A program made the position numbers and the translations under genes. A stretch of DNA of 28,825 nucleotides, from NCBI GenBank assembly GCA_046484975.1, contig JAWOHX010000110.1, forward strand, positions 1 through 28,825. The letters run 5' to 3'. Under the pieces are notes generated by a model. That model made no database searches, had not been told where the DNA came from, and saw only the letters and a list, made by a program, of their open reading frames with translations. Every line of letters begins with the position of its first letter. Position 1 is the first letter of the stretch. Source of the stretch: JAWOHX01 sp046484975 (GTDB taxonomy: Bacteria; Bacillota; Clostridia; DUPQ01). Positions 1 through 9,091 of the stretch are shown piece by piece.

Positions 1-31
1 CGGGGACAAGTCTGTGGACCGGGGGAACACC

Positions 32-1369
32 CTATAGCGATATTTTACGTGCTTCCAGATAGAAGCGCTTCTCATCCGCATGCCCGATGGAAAAAGTCTT
101 GACCGGGAAGGTCCCCTCCTCGATGATGGTCTTGAAAAATCCGGATTTGTCCACAGGTGGCAGTAAAAAACCCGTGTTTTTCGATGCGCTGAGGGATCTG
201 AGCTGGGAGATGTCGTGGATGTAGTCCACGTCAGCATTCTTTCTTTTTGTTAAATCGTCAAGAAATGCCTGGACCGTCCCGGTGCAGATGCTATGGGCGG
301 GGTTACTGACCTTCACAAGATATGAAGAACCCTCGGACAGGATGCCGAAGGAATGGACGGATTTGTCCTTCAAGGCCTTGCTGACTGCTTCTTCCAGGAG
401 GTGGGCGTCTGAAATCTCCTCTACATCAACAGCCATGACTGTCTTCAGCTCTTCCAGGATGTCTGTTGCCGTCATGTTTTTGATGACCCGGTGGATGGGA
501 TGGAACACCAGGCCCTTGTCGTGGATATTCACGATTTCAACCAGGGCAAACCGGGCGGGATGAATAAGCGCCTTCTCCTTCGAAAGCCTGGGTTTCAGGT
601 TCTCCCAGTGCTGCTTGGCACAGGCCAGGGAATGGTTGCCATCCCCAACCGCAAAGACAAGGGGCTTCGATTCTGTCCCGTATCGAAAGGAGAAATTCTT
701 CTGGTTGGCGAGATTCGCCAGGAGCTGTGCCAGGCGGGAGATGGACTCGGTGGAATGGATGGCATAGCCTTCCACCTGTCCTCCGTTGGCCATGAGCCTG
801 GCGTCATATATTTTCTTCAGGTTGCTCCTGGTCATTTCAAATGGCTCAATGATGGATTTTGCCGGGTCGTCGATGAGCAGCATGACATGGGGAATCTCCA
901 GAATGGCCTTCTCCCGGATCTCCAGACGCGGGGGAATCCTCTCAAGAAGGGTCCTTTCCGTTGGCCTGACCAGGGTCTCTTCCCCGGTGAAGCTGTATTT
1001 TTCCAAATCGATGCAGGCCATCAGCCCGTTGCGGACATGGCCATAGCTGGTGGTTCTTCTGACATAGATGAAGCCCTCGTCAATGGTGTTCAGGATTTTG
1101 AACCGCATGTAGCGCTTCATTTCACGGGTGATTTTACGCAGGATCATTTTTTTCCCGGGGGCGTTCAGATAGGCTTCCGGCAGGATGAGATGCAGTGTGG
1201 AAGGGTTCCTCCCCACATCATCATAAACCTTCTCCCAGTAACCGGGATCCGAGGTGTACTGGTCGCATGCGATGACACACCACTTTCCCAGGTCCACATC
1301 CTCTGCAGGGATCATGATCTGCGATGGCTGGATGGCTGAGTCCAGGAGTTTCTTTCTGATGATCTGCAT
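32..1369 (-). CDS. DUF1015 family protein
   Basis: This 445-residue protein matches the DUF1015 family, which is widespread in anaerobic Firmicutes and has no established biochemical function. Family-like landmarks are the N-terminal stretch with CDQYTSDPGYW (about residues 35-45), a central VGDGNHSLACAK segment typical of the family (about residues 242-253), and a C-terminal segment ending near FSIGHADEKRF. There is no signal peptide or membrane segment, so it should be cytoplasmic. It is the third gene of a minus-strand operon, 22 bp after trkA, with a GAAAGG ribosome-binding site before its ATG. The pairing with potassium transport genes is seen here but does not prove a shared role. Family assignment is confident; function is unknown. 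Confidence 0.85.
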   Translation of the reverse strand: MQIIRKKLLDSAIQPSQIMIPAEDVDLGKWCVIACDQYTSDPGYWEKVYDDVGRNPSTLHLILPEAYLNAPGKKMILRKITREMKRYMRFKILNTIDEGFIYVRRTTSYGHVRNGLMACIDLEKYSFTGEETLVRPTERTLLERIPPRLEIREKAILEIPHVMLLIDDPAKSIIEPFEMTRSNLKKIYDARLMANGGQVEGYAIHSTESISRLAQLLANLANQKNFSFRYGTESKPLVFAVGDGNHSLACAKQHWENLKPRLSKEKALIHPARFALVEIVNIHDKGLVFHPIHRVIKNMTATDILEELKTVMAVDVEEISDAHLLEEAVSKALKDKSVHSFGILSEGSSYLVKVSNPAHSICTGTVQAFLDDLTKRKNADVDYIHDISQLRSLSASKNTGFLLPPVDKSGFFKTIIEEGTFPVKTFSIGHADEKRFYLEARKISL

Positions 1370-1391
1370 GGTCGCTGCCTTTCTTATCGGC

Positions 1392-2048
1392 TCATTTCCT
1401 TTTCAGGAGCTGGATGTCCCGCAGGTCGCCATTCTTGCCCATGATGGAAATGACATCGTTCTCTTCCAGGATGGCGGAAGGATGGGGGGATATGATGAGC
1501 TCGCTTCCCCGTTTGATGGCCAGGACGTTGACACGGTATTTGTTTCGGATGCCCAATTCGGAGATGGTCCGGCCTTTCCACTTGTCCGGGACCGTGGTCT
1601 CCATGATGCTGTAGTCACTGGAAAGGTTGATGCTGTCGATGATGTTGTGGGAGGCGATGTTGTTTGCGACCCGTATGGCCATGTCCCGTTCCGGGAAAAC
1701 CACCCGGTTGGCGCCCACTGTGACAAGGACCTTTGCATGCAGGTCGTCCTGTGCCTTGGAGATGATGTATTTGGCGCCCAGTTCCTTTAGCAATGCCGTG
1801 GTCAGGATGCTGGATTGCAGGTTGGACCCGATGGCCACGATGGCAGCGTCAAAATTGGAAACCCCAATGGAACGCAGGAAATCCTCGTTGGCACACTCCG
1901 AGACGATGACGTGGGTGAGCTCGTCGCTTAAGTCCTGTACCACCTGTGGATTCTCATCCACACCCAGCACATCATGACCCAGGGCGTGGAGGGTTTTCGC
2001 GCAAGCCTTTCCGAACCTGCCCAGTCCCAATACGAGATATGAATTCAT
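1392..2048 (-). CDS. TrkA/KtrA family potassium uptake regulatory subunit
   Basis: A 218-residue cytoplasmic RCK protein that gates the potassium channel subunit encoded just upstream. The N-terminal Rossmann domain (RCK_N, about residues 1-125) opens with the nucleotide-binding motif GLGRFG (residues 8-13) and has an acidic residue at the end of beta-2 (VDENP) expected to bind the ribose of NAD(H) or ATP. The C-terminal half (about 135-215) fits RCK_C, which in the KtrA/KtrC group can bind cyclic di-AMP; that is family knowledge, not seen here. One RCK pair, not two, makes it KtrA-like and not the duplicated E. coli TrkA. A strong AGGAGGAA site lies before the ATG, and the gene starts 13 bp after trkH stops, so the two are surely co-expressed. 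Confidence 0.93.
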   Translation of the reverse strand: MNSYLVLGLGRFGKACAKTLHALGHDVLGVDENPQVVQDLSDELTHVIVSECANEDFLRSIGVSNFDAAIVAIGSNLQSSILTTALLKELGAKYIISKAQDDLHAKVLVTVGANRVVFPERDMAIRVANNIASHNIIDSINLSSDYSIMETTVPDKWKGRTISELGIRNKYRVNVLAIKRGSELIISPHPSAILEENDVISIMGKNGDLRDIQLLKRK

Positions 2049-2061
2049 GTTATTCCTCCTG

Positions 2062-3423
2062 TCAACCGACGGATATTTTGCCTTCCGGATAGGAAAAGAG
2101 TTTTTTCCCTCCGGAAATGAAGGTGATTGTAACGGCCACCGCGAGGGGGCCGACTCTGCCTAAGAACATGGTGATGATGATCATAATTTTTCCAATGGCG
2201 GAGAGATAGGGGGTGATACCTGTGGAAAGTCCCACGGTGCCGAAAGCCGAGATGGACTCGAAGAGGACCTGGGAAAGGCTCCCCTCTCCCGCTATAAGCA
2301 GCACGAAGGTGGAAAAAAGCACCACCGTGACCCCCAGGAAGAGGATGGAGATGCTTTTCCTGACGATGCTCCAGCTCACCTTTCTCTTCAGGATATTCAC
2401 ATCCTCGCTGTGCCTGAGATAGGAGACCAATGTGAATACGATGATGGCGAAGGTGGTGACTTTGATTCCCCCTGCTGTGGATCCCGGGGCGCCACCGATG
2501 AACATCAGGATCTTTGTGACGAACTGGGCCCCCGGCTGGAATTTGGCTACCTCAAGGGTGTTGAACCCTGCGGTCCTTGGGGTGGTGGCATGGAAAAATG
2601 CATTGAGCACCTTGTCCATGAACCCCATGCCTTCCAAAGTGTTGGAGAATTCCAGGATGAAGATGAACACAAAGCCTGATACAATCAGGAAAAGGGTTGT
2701 GAGGAGAACGATTTTCGTGTGCAGCATGAAATCCCTGAACCTCCTGACCGTGAAGATGTCCCGCCAGGTGATGAAGCCCAACCCGCCGATGATGAACAGC
2801 GTGGAAATCGTCAGCAGGACCAGCGGCACGGAGGAATATCCGGAAAAGCTGGCGAAGGGCTGTGCAACGGTTCCGATGATGTCGAACCCGGCATTGCAGA
2901 AGGCGGAGACAGAATGAAAAACGCTCATCCATATGCCTTTTGACACACCGTATTCCGGGATGAACCGGAAGGAGAGGATGAATGAGCCCAGGAGCTCGAT
3001 GGAGAATACCACGATGAGCAGGTGTTTGAACAACCGGACAATGCCTGACAGTGAGAGGTCGCTCACCGTCTCCTGGAGGGTCAGCCGTTCCTTGAGGTTC
3101 ACCTTCCTGCCCAGCAGGAGGGAGAACATGGTGGCAAAGGTCATCAGGCCGAGGCCGCCCGTCTGGATGAGGATCAGGATGACGGTCTGGCCAAACAGGG
3201 AAAAGGCGGTTCCTGTATCCCGCACCACCAGCCCCGTCACGCACACGGCGCTGGTGGCCGTGAACAGGGCATCCAGGAATCCGATGCTTTTGCCGTCCGA
3301 CGAGGAAAAGGGCATCACCAGCAGGATGGTCCCGATGAATATGACAAGGAAAAAGCCCAGCATTATTACTTTTGCAGGCTTGAGGCTCTTCAGATTCAAC
3401 CTATTTATGAACCATTTATCCAT
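2062..3423 (-). CDS. TrkH/KtrB family potassium transporter, membrane subunit
   Basis: An integral membrane K+ (or Na+-coupled K+) translocating subunit of the TrkH/KtrB superfamily. From the ATG at 3423 it is 453 residues, the usual size of KtrB. The four pore-loop repeats are visible: TATSAVCVTG, SAFCNAGFD, TPRTAGFNT and SAFGTVGLSTG, each with the conserved filter glycine and separated by hydrophobic helices. An in-frame TTG at 3471 would add 16 residues, but it lies upstream of the predicted promoter and has no ribosome-binding site. The ATG at 3423 sits exactly where transcription should begin, so the mRNA is probably leaderless. It forms an operon with the KtrA-like regulator and the DUF1015 gene, and diverges from htpG. 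Confidence 0.93.
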   Translation of the reverse strand: MDKWFINRLNLKSLKPAKVIMLGFFLVIFIGTILLVMPFSSSDGKSIGFLDALFTATSAVCVTGLVVRDTGTAFSLFGQTVILILIQTGGLGLMTFATMFSLLLGRKVNLKERLTLQETVSDLSLSGIVRLFKHLLIVVFSIELLGSFILSFRFIPEYGVSKGIWMSVFHSVSAFCNAGFDIIGTVAQPFASFSGYSSVPLVLLTISTLFIIGGLGFITWRDIFTVRRFRDFMLHTKIVLLTTLFLIVSGFVFIFILEFSNTLEGMGFMDKVLNAFFHATTPRTAGFNTLEVAKFQPGAQFVTKILMFIGGAPGSTAGGIKVTTFAIIVFTLVSYLRHSEDVNILKRKVSWSIVRKSISILFLGVTVVLFSTFVLLIAGEGSLSQVLFESISAFGTVGLSTGITPYLSAIGKIMIIITMFLGRVGPLAVAVTITFISGGKKLFSYPEGKISVG

Positions 3424-3430
3424 ACAAAGT

Positions 3431-3459
3431 AATATATCACTATTCGGTACCCTTATCAA
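3431..3459 (-). promoter_or_regulatory. Sigma-A type promoter for trkH operon
   Basis: On the minus strand TTGATA (3459-3454) and TATATT (3436-3431) are separated by exactly 17 bp. The eighth base after the -10 box is the A of the trkH ATG at 3423, which predicts a leaderless transcript. The -35 box lies 5 bp from the -35 box of the divergent htpG promoter. Confidence 0.75.
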
Positions 3460-3464
3460 TAAAT

Positions 3465-3493
3465 TTGACAAGAAAAAGGGTTCTATGTATATT
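3465..3493 (+). promoter_or_regulatory. Sigma-A type promoter for htpG operon
   Basis: A perfect TTGACA (3465-3470), a 17-bp spacer and TATATT (3488-3493) predict a start near 3500, giving a leader of about 30 nt. That leader contains AAGGAG at 3515-3520 before the htpG ATG. No CIRCE inverted repeat is present, so HrcA control is not indicated. Confidence 0.8.
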
Positions 3494-3530
3494 TTAATAA
3501 AAGATAAAATATAAAAGGAGAGGACTGTTC

Positions 3531-5372
3531 ATGACCATGGAAAAAGGCAGCATTTCAATCAATACCGACAACATCCTGCCCATCATCAAGAAGTGGCTCT
3601 ACTCTGACAAGGATATCTTTATCCGGGAACTCATCTCCAATTCCGCCGATGCACTGAGCAAATACAAGAGGCTTATGGAGCTGGAGGAAGTGAAGAAGGG
3701 GGAAGAGGAAAAACTTTTCATCACCGTCACGGTGAACAAGAAGCAGAAGACCCTGACCTTTTCCGACAACGGCATCGGGATGACCGGTGAGGAAGTCAGG
3801 AAATACATCAACCAGATCGCCTTCTCCGGGGCGCAGGACTTTCTGGAGAAATACAAGGATGAGAATGCAAAGGACCAGATCATCGGCCATTTCGGACTGG
3901 GCTTCTATTCTGCCTTCATGGTGGCGGAGAAAGTGGAGATCCAGACCCTGTCATACACGGACGGGGCGCAGCCTGTCCGTTGGGAGAGCGACGGGACCAG
4001 CGAGTACGCCATGGAACCGGGCATCCGGTCCACGAGGGGAACCGACGTCATCCTCCACATCATGAAAGAGGAAAAGGAGTTTTTGGACATATACAAAGTG
4101 CGGAGCGTGGTACGGAAGTATTGCGGTTTCCTGCCCTTTGAAATATATGTGAAAGACGAGGTCAAGCCCGAGGAAAAAGAAGGGGAGGCGGTCAACGAGA
4201 CAAGCCCCCTCTGGCTGAAAAAACCCTCCGAGTGCACGGACGAGGATTACAGGAAGTTCTACAGAAAGACATTCATGGACTACAACGAGCCCCTTTTCTG
4301 GATCCACCTGAACATGGAGTATCCCTTCCGGCTCAAGGGAATCCTCTTCTTCCCCAAGCTCAAGCATGAGCTGGAGTCCATGGAAGGGCGCATCCAGCTA
4401 TACTATAACCAGGTCTACGTGGCAGACAACATCAAGGAGGTCATCCCGGAGTTCCTCATGCTCCTGAAAGGGGTCATCGACTGCCCCGACCTTCCGCTGA
4501 ACGTTTCCAGGAGCTTCCTCCAGAACGACGGCTATGTGAACAAGATCTCCAACCACATCACCAAGAAGGTCTCGGACAAGCTCAAGGAGCTCTTCAACAA
4601 GCAGCGGGAGGACTACAACCGCTACTGGGACGACATCAACCCCTTCGTCAAATACGGATGCCTCAGGGAAGAGAAGTTTTATGAAAAGGTCAAGGGATTC
4701 ATCCTGTACAAGACCATCGACGACAAATACGTGACATTGGAGGATTACCTGGCAAAGAACATGGACAAGCACACGAACAAGGTGTATTATGCCTCGGATA
4801 CAGAGAAGCAAGCCCCTTACATCACCCTTTTCAAGGAACACGGCCTGGATGCGGTGGTGCTCAATGCCGTGCTTGACAGCCACTTCATCTCCTTCATCGA
4901 AGGCAAGAACCCCGACCTGCGGTTCGAGAGCGTCGACAGCAACATATCGGAGATCCTGAAAGGGGAGGAACTGGCGGAAGGACTGGACGACCTGAAGGAA
5001 TATTTCAAAAAGGTCCTGGGCGAGGGGAGCATGAAGATCGAGGCGGAAAGCCTCAAGGCGGAGCAGGTCCCCGCCATCCTGGTCACCAGCGAGGAATCCA
5101 GGCGGATGCAGGAAATGAGCAGGATGTTCGGCGGAGGCTCCATGCCATCCGAGGAGAAACTGGTCCTGAATGCATCCAACGGCGTGATCAGGAGACTCTC
5201 GGGACTTGCCGACGGCCCTGGCAAGGAGGACGCGGTCCGGCACATCTACCAGCTGGCCCTCCTGTCCGCCGGAAGGCTGAAATCCTCGGACCTTTCGGAT
5301 TTCATCAGGAGAAGCAGCGCCATCCTGGAGGCTTTCACCACGGACCAGGACAAGGAAGGCGACGGGGAATGA
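3531..5372 (+). CDS. htpG: Molecular chaperone HtpG (Hsp90)
   Basis: A 613-residue bacterial Hsp90, an ATP-dependent cytosolic chaperone dimer. The GHKL ATPase domain (about 1-215) shows RELISNSADAL with the catalytic Glu and Mg-binding Asn, then DNGIGMT and GHFGLGFYSAF, the three nucleotide-binding motifs. The middle domain contains the NVSRSFLQND catalytic-loop region (conserved Arg), and the C-terminal dimerisation domain follows. The length matches HtpG and lacks the charged linker and MEEVD tail of eukaryotic Hsp90. The ATG at 3531 has AAGGAG 10 bp upstream; a second ATG two codons later is an alternative. The stop codon overlaps the purL ATG (ATGA at 5369-5372), coupling a chaperone to purine synthesis. 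It is probably driven by the promoter at 3465-3493. Confidence 0.97.
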   Translation: MTMEKGSISINTDNILPIIKKWLYSDKDIFIRELISNSADALSKYKRLMELEEVKKGEEEKLFITVTVNKKQKTLTFSDNGIGMTGEEVRKYINQIAFSGAQDFLEKYKDENAKDQIIGHFGLGFYSAFMVAEKVEIQTLSYTDGAQPVRWESDGTSEYAMEPGIRSTRGTDVILHIMKEEKEFLDIYKVRSVVRKYCGFLPFEIYVKDEVKPEEKEGEAVNETSPLWLKKPSECTDEDYRKFYRKTFMDYNEPLFWIHLNMEYPFRLKGILFFPKLKHELESMEGRIQLYYNQVYVADNIKEVIPEFLMLLKGVIDCPDLPLNVSRSFLQNDGYVNKISNHITKKVSDKLKELFNKQREDYNRYWDDINPFVKYGCLREEKFYEKVKGFILYKTIDDKYVTLEDYLAKNMDKHTNKVYYASDTEKQAPYITLFKEHGLDAVVLNAVLDSHFISFIEGKNPDLRFESVDSNISEILKGEELAEGLDDLKEYFKKVLGEGSMKIEAESLKAEQVPAILVTSEESRRMQEMSRMFGGGSMPSEEKLVLNASNGVIRRLSGLADGPGKEDAVRHIYQLALLSAGRLKSSDLSDFIRRSSAILEAFTTDQDKEGDGE

Positions 5373-8300
5373 ACCATGTGAAAAGAATTTTTGTCGAGAA
5401 AAAACAGGATTACGCCATCGAGGCGGAATCCTGTTTCCGACAGTTCAGGGATTTTCTGGGCATCAGGGGCATCAAGGGTGTCCGCATCGTCTTCCGGTAT
5501 GACATATCCGGCATCTCCGCCGATGTCTTCCAAAAAGCAAAGGACACCATCTTCAGTGAACCGCCGGTGGACAGGGTGACAGAAGAAACCCTTCCCCTTG
5601 GCGAAGGCATGACAGCCTTTGCAGTGGAATACCTGCCCGGGCAATACGACATGCGGGCGGATTCCTGTGTCCAGTGCATCAGGCTCCTGGACAAGGATGC
5701 AAATCCTGTGGTCCGTACCGCCACCGTGTACATCCTGTCCGGGGACCTCTCCGGGGAGGAGATTGCCAGGATCAAGGATTATGTGGTCAACCCCGTGGAA
5801 AGCAGGGAGGCGGAATGGTCCAAGCCAAAAACCCTGGAAACGGCTTTTTTTGCCCCCGCTTCCGTCAGGATGCTGCATGGCTTCCGGGAGATGGACGAAA
5901 AAGGAAGAAGCGCCTTCATGGAAGAGGCGGGACTTGCCATGAACATGGAGGATCTGGCCTTCATACAGGAATATTTCCAGTCGGAGGACAGGGACCCCAC
6001 CGTGACAGAGATCCGTGTGATTGACACCTATTGGTCCGATCATTGCCGCCACACCACCTTCCTCACCTGCATTGACAGGGTGGAAATGGAACAGTCCCCC
6101 TATCTCGAACACTGCAGGCAGGCCCACCGGGAATACCTGGAGGCAAGGACATCCCTCTACGGGGGGCAGAACAAGTGCGTGACCCTCATGGACATCGCCA
6201 CCATTGCCGCAAAGGAACTGAAAAAGCAGGGGCTGCTCACCGACCTGGAGGAATCCGAGGAAAACAATGCATGCAGCATCGTGGTGGAGGCCGAGGTGGA
6301 CGGGGAAACGGAAGAATGGCTCGTCATGTTCAAGAACGAGACCCACAACCATCCCACGGAGATTGAACCCTTCGGTGGAGCCGCCACCTGCCTGGGAGGC
6401 GCCATCCGTGACCCATTGTCCGGAAGGGCCTATGTCTATCAGGCCATGCGCCTTACAGGCGCCGGGGATCCCGGGGAGGATTTTTCAAAGACATTGCCGG
6501 GCAAGCTCCCGCAGATGAAAATCACCCGGGAAGCGGCCCATGGATACAGTTCCTACGGCAACCAGGTCGGCGTGGCAACGGGATATGTGGACGAAGTATA
6601 TGACGAGGGGTTTCTTGCAAAAAGGATGGAGATCGGTGCAGTCATCGCGGCCGCCCCGCGGAGAAACGTGACGCGGTTGTCCCCGCAGGAAGGGGATGTG
6701 GTCCTTCTCCTGGGAGGCCGGACCGGCAGGGACGGATGCGGGGGAGCCACTGGGTCCTCGAAAAAGCATGATGAGGAATCCCTCGCCGCTTGTGGCGCCG
6801 AGGTGCAGAAAGGCAATCCTCCCACGGAAAGAAAAATACAACGGCTGTTTAGGAACCAAAAGGCCAGCCTGATGATCAAGAAATGCAATGATTTCGGTGC
6901 CGGAGGGGTCTGCGTGGCCATCGGGGAACTTGCCCCGGGCATCCACATCGACCTGGACAAGGTCCCCAGGAAATATGAAGGCCTGGACGGGACGGAGCTG
7001 GCCATCAGCGAATCCCAGGAAAGGATGGCCGTGGTGCTGGCCCCGGAGGATGTTGAGGCATTCATACGGCTGGCAGGGGAGGAGAACCTGGAAGCGACCC
7101 TCGTGGCAACCGTAACCGGCCAAAACAGAATCATCATGGAATGGCGGGGCACGACCATCGTGGACATTTCCAGGGATTTCCTCGATACCAATGGCATCAC
7201 CCAGCATGTTGAAGCCCTTGTCAAAGCACCCGGGAACCCTTCATATTTTGAAAGGCCCGCTGCAGGCCTGGATTGGGAAGCCCGTTGGAAAAACGGCCTG
7301 GGAAGCATCCATGCCTGCTCCCGAAAGGGCCTGGTGGAGCGTTTCGACAGCACCATCGGCGCCGGCAGCATCCTGATGCCCTTTGGCGGAAAAACCCAGA
7401 TGAGCCCCCAGGAAGGCATGGCCGCCAAACTGCCTGTGGAAAAGGGGGAGACCGGCACCGCCACGCTGATGGCATGCGGCTACAACCCCCGCATCGGGAA
7501 ATGGAGTCCCTTCCACGGGGCCTGTTATGCCGTTTTGGAGAGTATGGCCAGAATCGCAGCCATGGGAGGGGATGTGAAAAGAATCCGCTTCACCTTCCAG
7601 GAATATTTCCAGCGGCTCTCCGGAAGGGAGAGCTGGGGAAAGCCCCTGGCCGCCTTGCTTGGCGCATACCATGCCCAGAAACGGACGGGATTGCCTTCCA
7701 TCGGTGGAAAAGACAGCATGTCGGGAACGTTCAAGGACAGGCATGTCCCGCCTACACTGGTTTCCTTCGCCGTGTGCCCGGGGAAAGCCGGCGAGGTGAT
7801 ATCAGCAGAATTCAAGGAGGCCGGCAACACGGTCGTCCTGGCAAGGATTCCCTGCAGCGGTGACCATGTGCCTAATTTTGAAGAGGCCATGGAAATCTAC
7901 GGGACATTCCGTCGTCTGGTGGAACAGGGCATCATCGTATCCGCCTCCTCGGTGAAAGAGGGGGGCATCGCCGAGGCGGTGAGCAAAATGTGTTTCGGAA
8001 ACATGCTGGGATTTGCCGCAAGGGAAGGGTTGTCCCCGGAGGAATGCCTCAGGCCCCTTTACGGGTGCATCGTCGCCGAGGCAAGGGGAGAGACCCCCTT
8101 CGAGGCCATCGGCACCATTTCGGAAAAGCCAGCCGTGGAACTGGCCGGCAGGACACTGGATCTCAAGGACCTGTTGGATCACTGGGAAGCGGGCCTGGAG
8201 AGTGTCTTCCCCACTGGAGCGGGGCAGCCGTGCAGCAAATCCGTTGAAAAGATATTTTACGGAAGCATCGCCGTACGCAAGGGAGGCTGGGGCAAACCCC

Positions 8301-9091
8301 GTGTCTTCATCCCGGTCTTTCCCGGGACCAACTGTGAGACGGACACCCGGGCTGCATTTGAAAAAGCAGGCGCTGCTTGCGTCCTGGAGATATTCCGCAA
8401 CTTGAATTCAACCGACATCGGGGAATCCATCCGCAGATATGCCGCAGCCATCCGGAAAAGCCAGATCCTGATGCTTCCTGGAGGGTTCAGTGCCGGGGAC
8501 GAACCGGAAGGGTCGGGGAAATTCATCGCCACCGTGTTCCGGAATCCCCTGGTGGCCATGGAAGTCCTGGACATGCTTGAAAACAGGGACGGGCTTGTCC
8601 TTGGAATCTGCAACGGGTTCCAGGCCCTCATCAAGCTGGGTCTTTTGCCCTACGGGGAAATCAGGGACATGAGGGAGGACAGCCCCACGCTGACGTTCAA
8701 CCGCATCGGAAGGCATGTCTCCCGCATGGTGGACACCAAGGTGGTCTCAGACCTTTCCCCGTGGCTGTCCCTGGCAGCCCCCGGGACTGTCTACACCGTC
8801 CCCGTGAGCCACGGGGAGGGCAGGTTCGTCTGCAGCCCGGAGGAATTCCTTTCGCTGCTGGACCAAGGCCAGATTGCAACCCAGTATGTGGACATGGGCC
8901 ACATCCCCGGCGACAATCCGCGTTACAACCCAAACGGCTCCTATATGGCGGTGGAAGGCATCACCAGCCCGGACGGACGTGTCTTTGGCAAGATGGGGCA
9001 TTCCGAGAGGATGGGGCGCCATGTCTGCGTAAACGTGCCGGGGGAAAAGGACATGCGGATTTTTGAAGCAGGCGTGAGGTATTTTGAATAG
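5369..9091 (+). CDS. purL: Phosphoribosylformylglycinamidine synthase, large single-chain form
   Basis: It converts FGAR, ATP and glutamine to FGAM in the fourth step of purine synthesis. At 1240 residues it is the fused, single-chain type, slightly shorter than the 1295-residue E. coli enzyme; no purS or purQ is needed. The order is an N-terminal PurS-like region, a linker with the DTYWSDHCRHTTF motif (near residue 215), two AIR-synthase-like ATP-binding halves (ETHNHPTEIEPFGGAAT in the first, a SIGGKDSMSG segment in the second), and a class I glutaminase from about residue 980. The glutaminase triad is visible: Cys1081 in GICNGF, then His1211 and Glu1213 in GHSER. It overlaps htpG by 4 bp and is followed with no gap by a PHP gene. 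No other pur gene is in the window. Confidence 0.97.
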   Translation: MNHVKRIFVEKKQDYAIEAESCFRQFRDFLGIRGIKGVRIVFRYDISGISADVFQKAKDTIFSEPPVDRVTEETLPLGEGMTAFAVEYLPGQYDMRADSCVQCIRLLDKDANPVVRTATVYILSGDLSGEEIARIKDYVVNPVESREAEWSKPKTLETAFFAPASVRMLHGFREMDEKGRSAFMEEAGLAMNMEDLAFIQEYFQSEDRDPTVTEIRVIDTYWSDHCRHTTFLTCIDRVEMEQSPYLEHCRQAHREYLEARTSLYGGQNKCVTLMDIATIAAKELKKQGLLTDLEESEENNACSIVVEAEVDGETEEWLVMFKNETHNHPTEIEPFGGAATCLGGAIRDPLSGRAYVYQAMRLTGAGDPGEDFSKTLPGKLPQMKITREAAHGYSSYGNQVGVATGYVDEVYDEGFLAKRMEIGAVIAAAPRRNVTRLSPQEGDVVLLLGGRTGRDGCGGATGSSKKHDEESLAACGAEVQKGNPPTERKIQRLFRNQKASLMIKKCNDFGAGGVCVAIGELAPGIHIDLDKVPRKYEGLDGTELAISESQERMAVVLAPEDVEAFIRLAGEENLEATLVATVTGQNRIIMEWRGTTIVDISRDFLDTNGITQHVEALVKAPGNPSYFERPAAGLDWEARWKNGLGSIHACSRKGLVERFDSTIGAGSILMPFGGKTQMSPQEGMAAKLPVEKGETGTATLMACGYNPRIGKWSPFHGACYAVLESMARIAAMGGDVKRIRFTFQEYFQRLSGRESWGKPLAALLGAYHAQKRTGLPSIGGKDSMSGTFKDRHVPPTLVSFAVCPGKAGEVISAEFKEAGNTVVLARIPCSGDHVPNFEEAMEIYGTFRRLVEQGIIVSASSVKEGGIAEAVSKMCFGNMLGFAAREGLSPEECLRPLYGCIVAEARGETPFEAIGTISEKPAVELAGRTLDLKDLLDHWEAGLESVFPTGAGQPCSKSVEKIFYGSIAVRKGGWGKPRVFIPVFPGTNCETDTRAAFEKAGAACVLEIFRNLNSTDIGESIRRYAAAIRKSQILMLPGGFSAGDEPEGSGKFIATVFRNPLVAMEVLDMLENRDGLVLGICNGFQALIKLGLLPYGEIRDMREDSPTLTFNRIGRHVSRMVDTKVVSDLSPWLSLAAPGTVYTVPVSHGEGRFVCSPEEFLSLLDQGQIATQYVDMGHIPGDNPRYNPNGSYMAVEGITSPDGRVFGKMGHSERMGRHVCVNVPGEKDMRIFEAGVRYFE

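Noticed and set aside
1..31. Possible terminator after the DUF1015 gene
   Set aside because: No stem with a following T-run on the minus strand can be made from the 31 bases available.
3494..3530. Possible heat-shock CIRCE operator before htpG
   Set aside because: The leader is AT-rich and contains neither TTAGCACTC nor its inverted partner.
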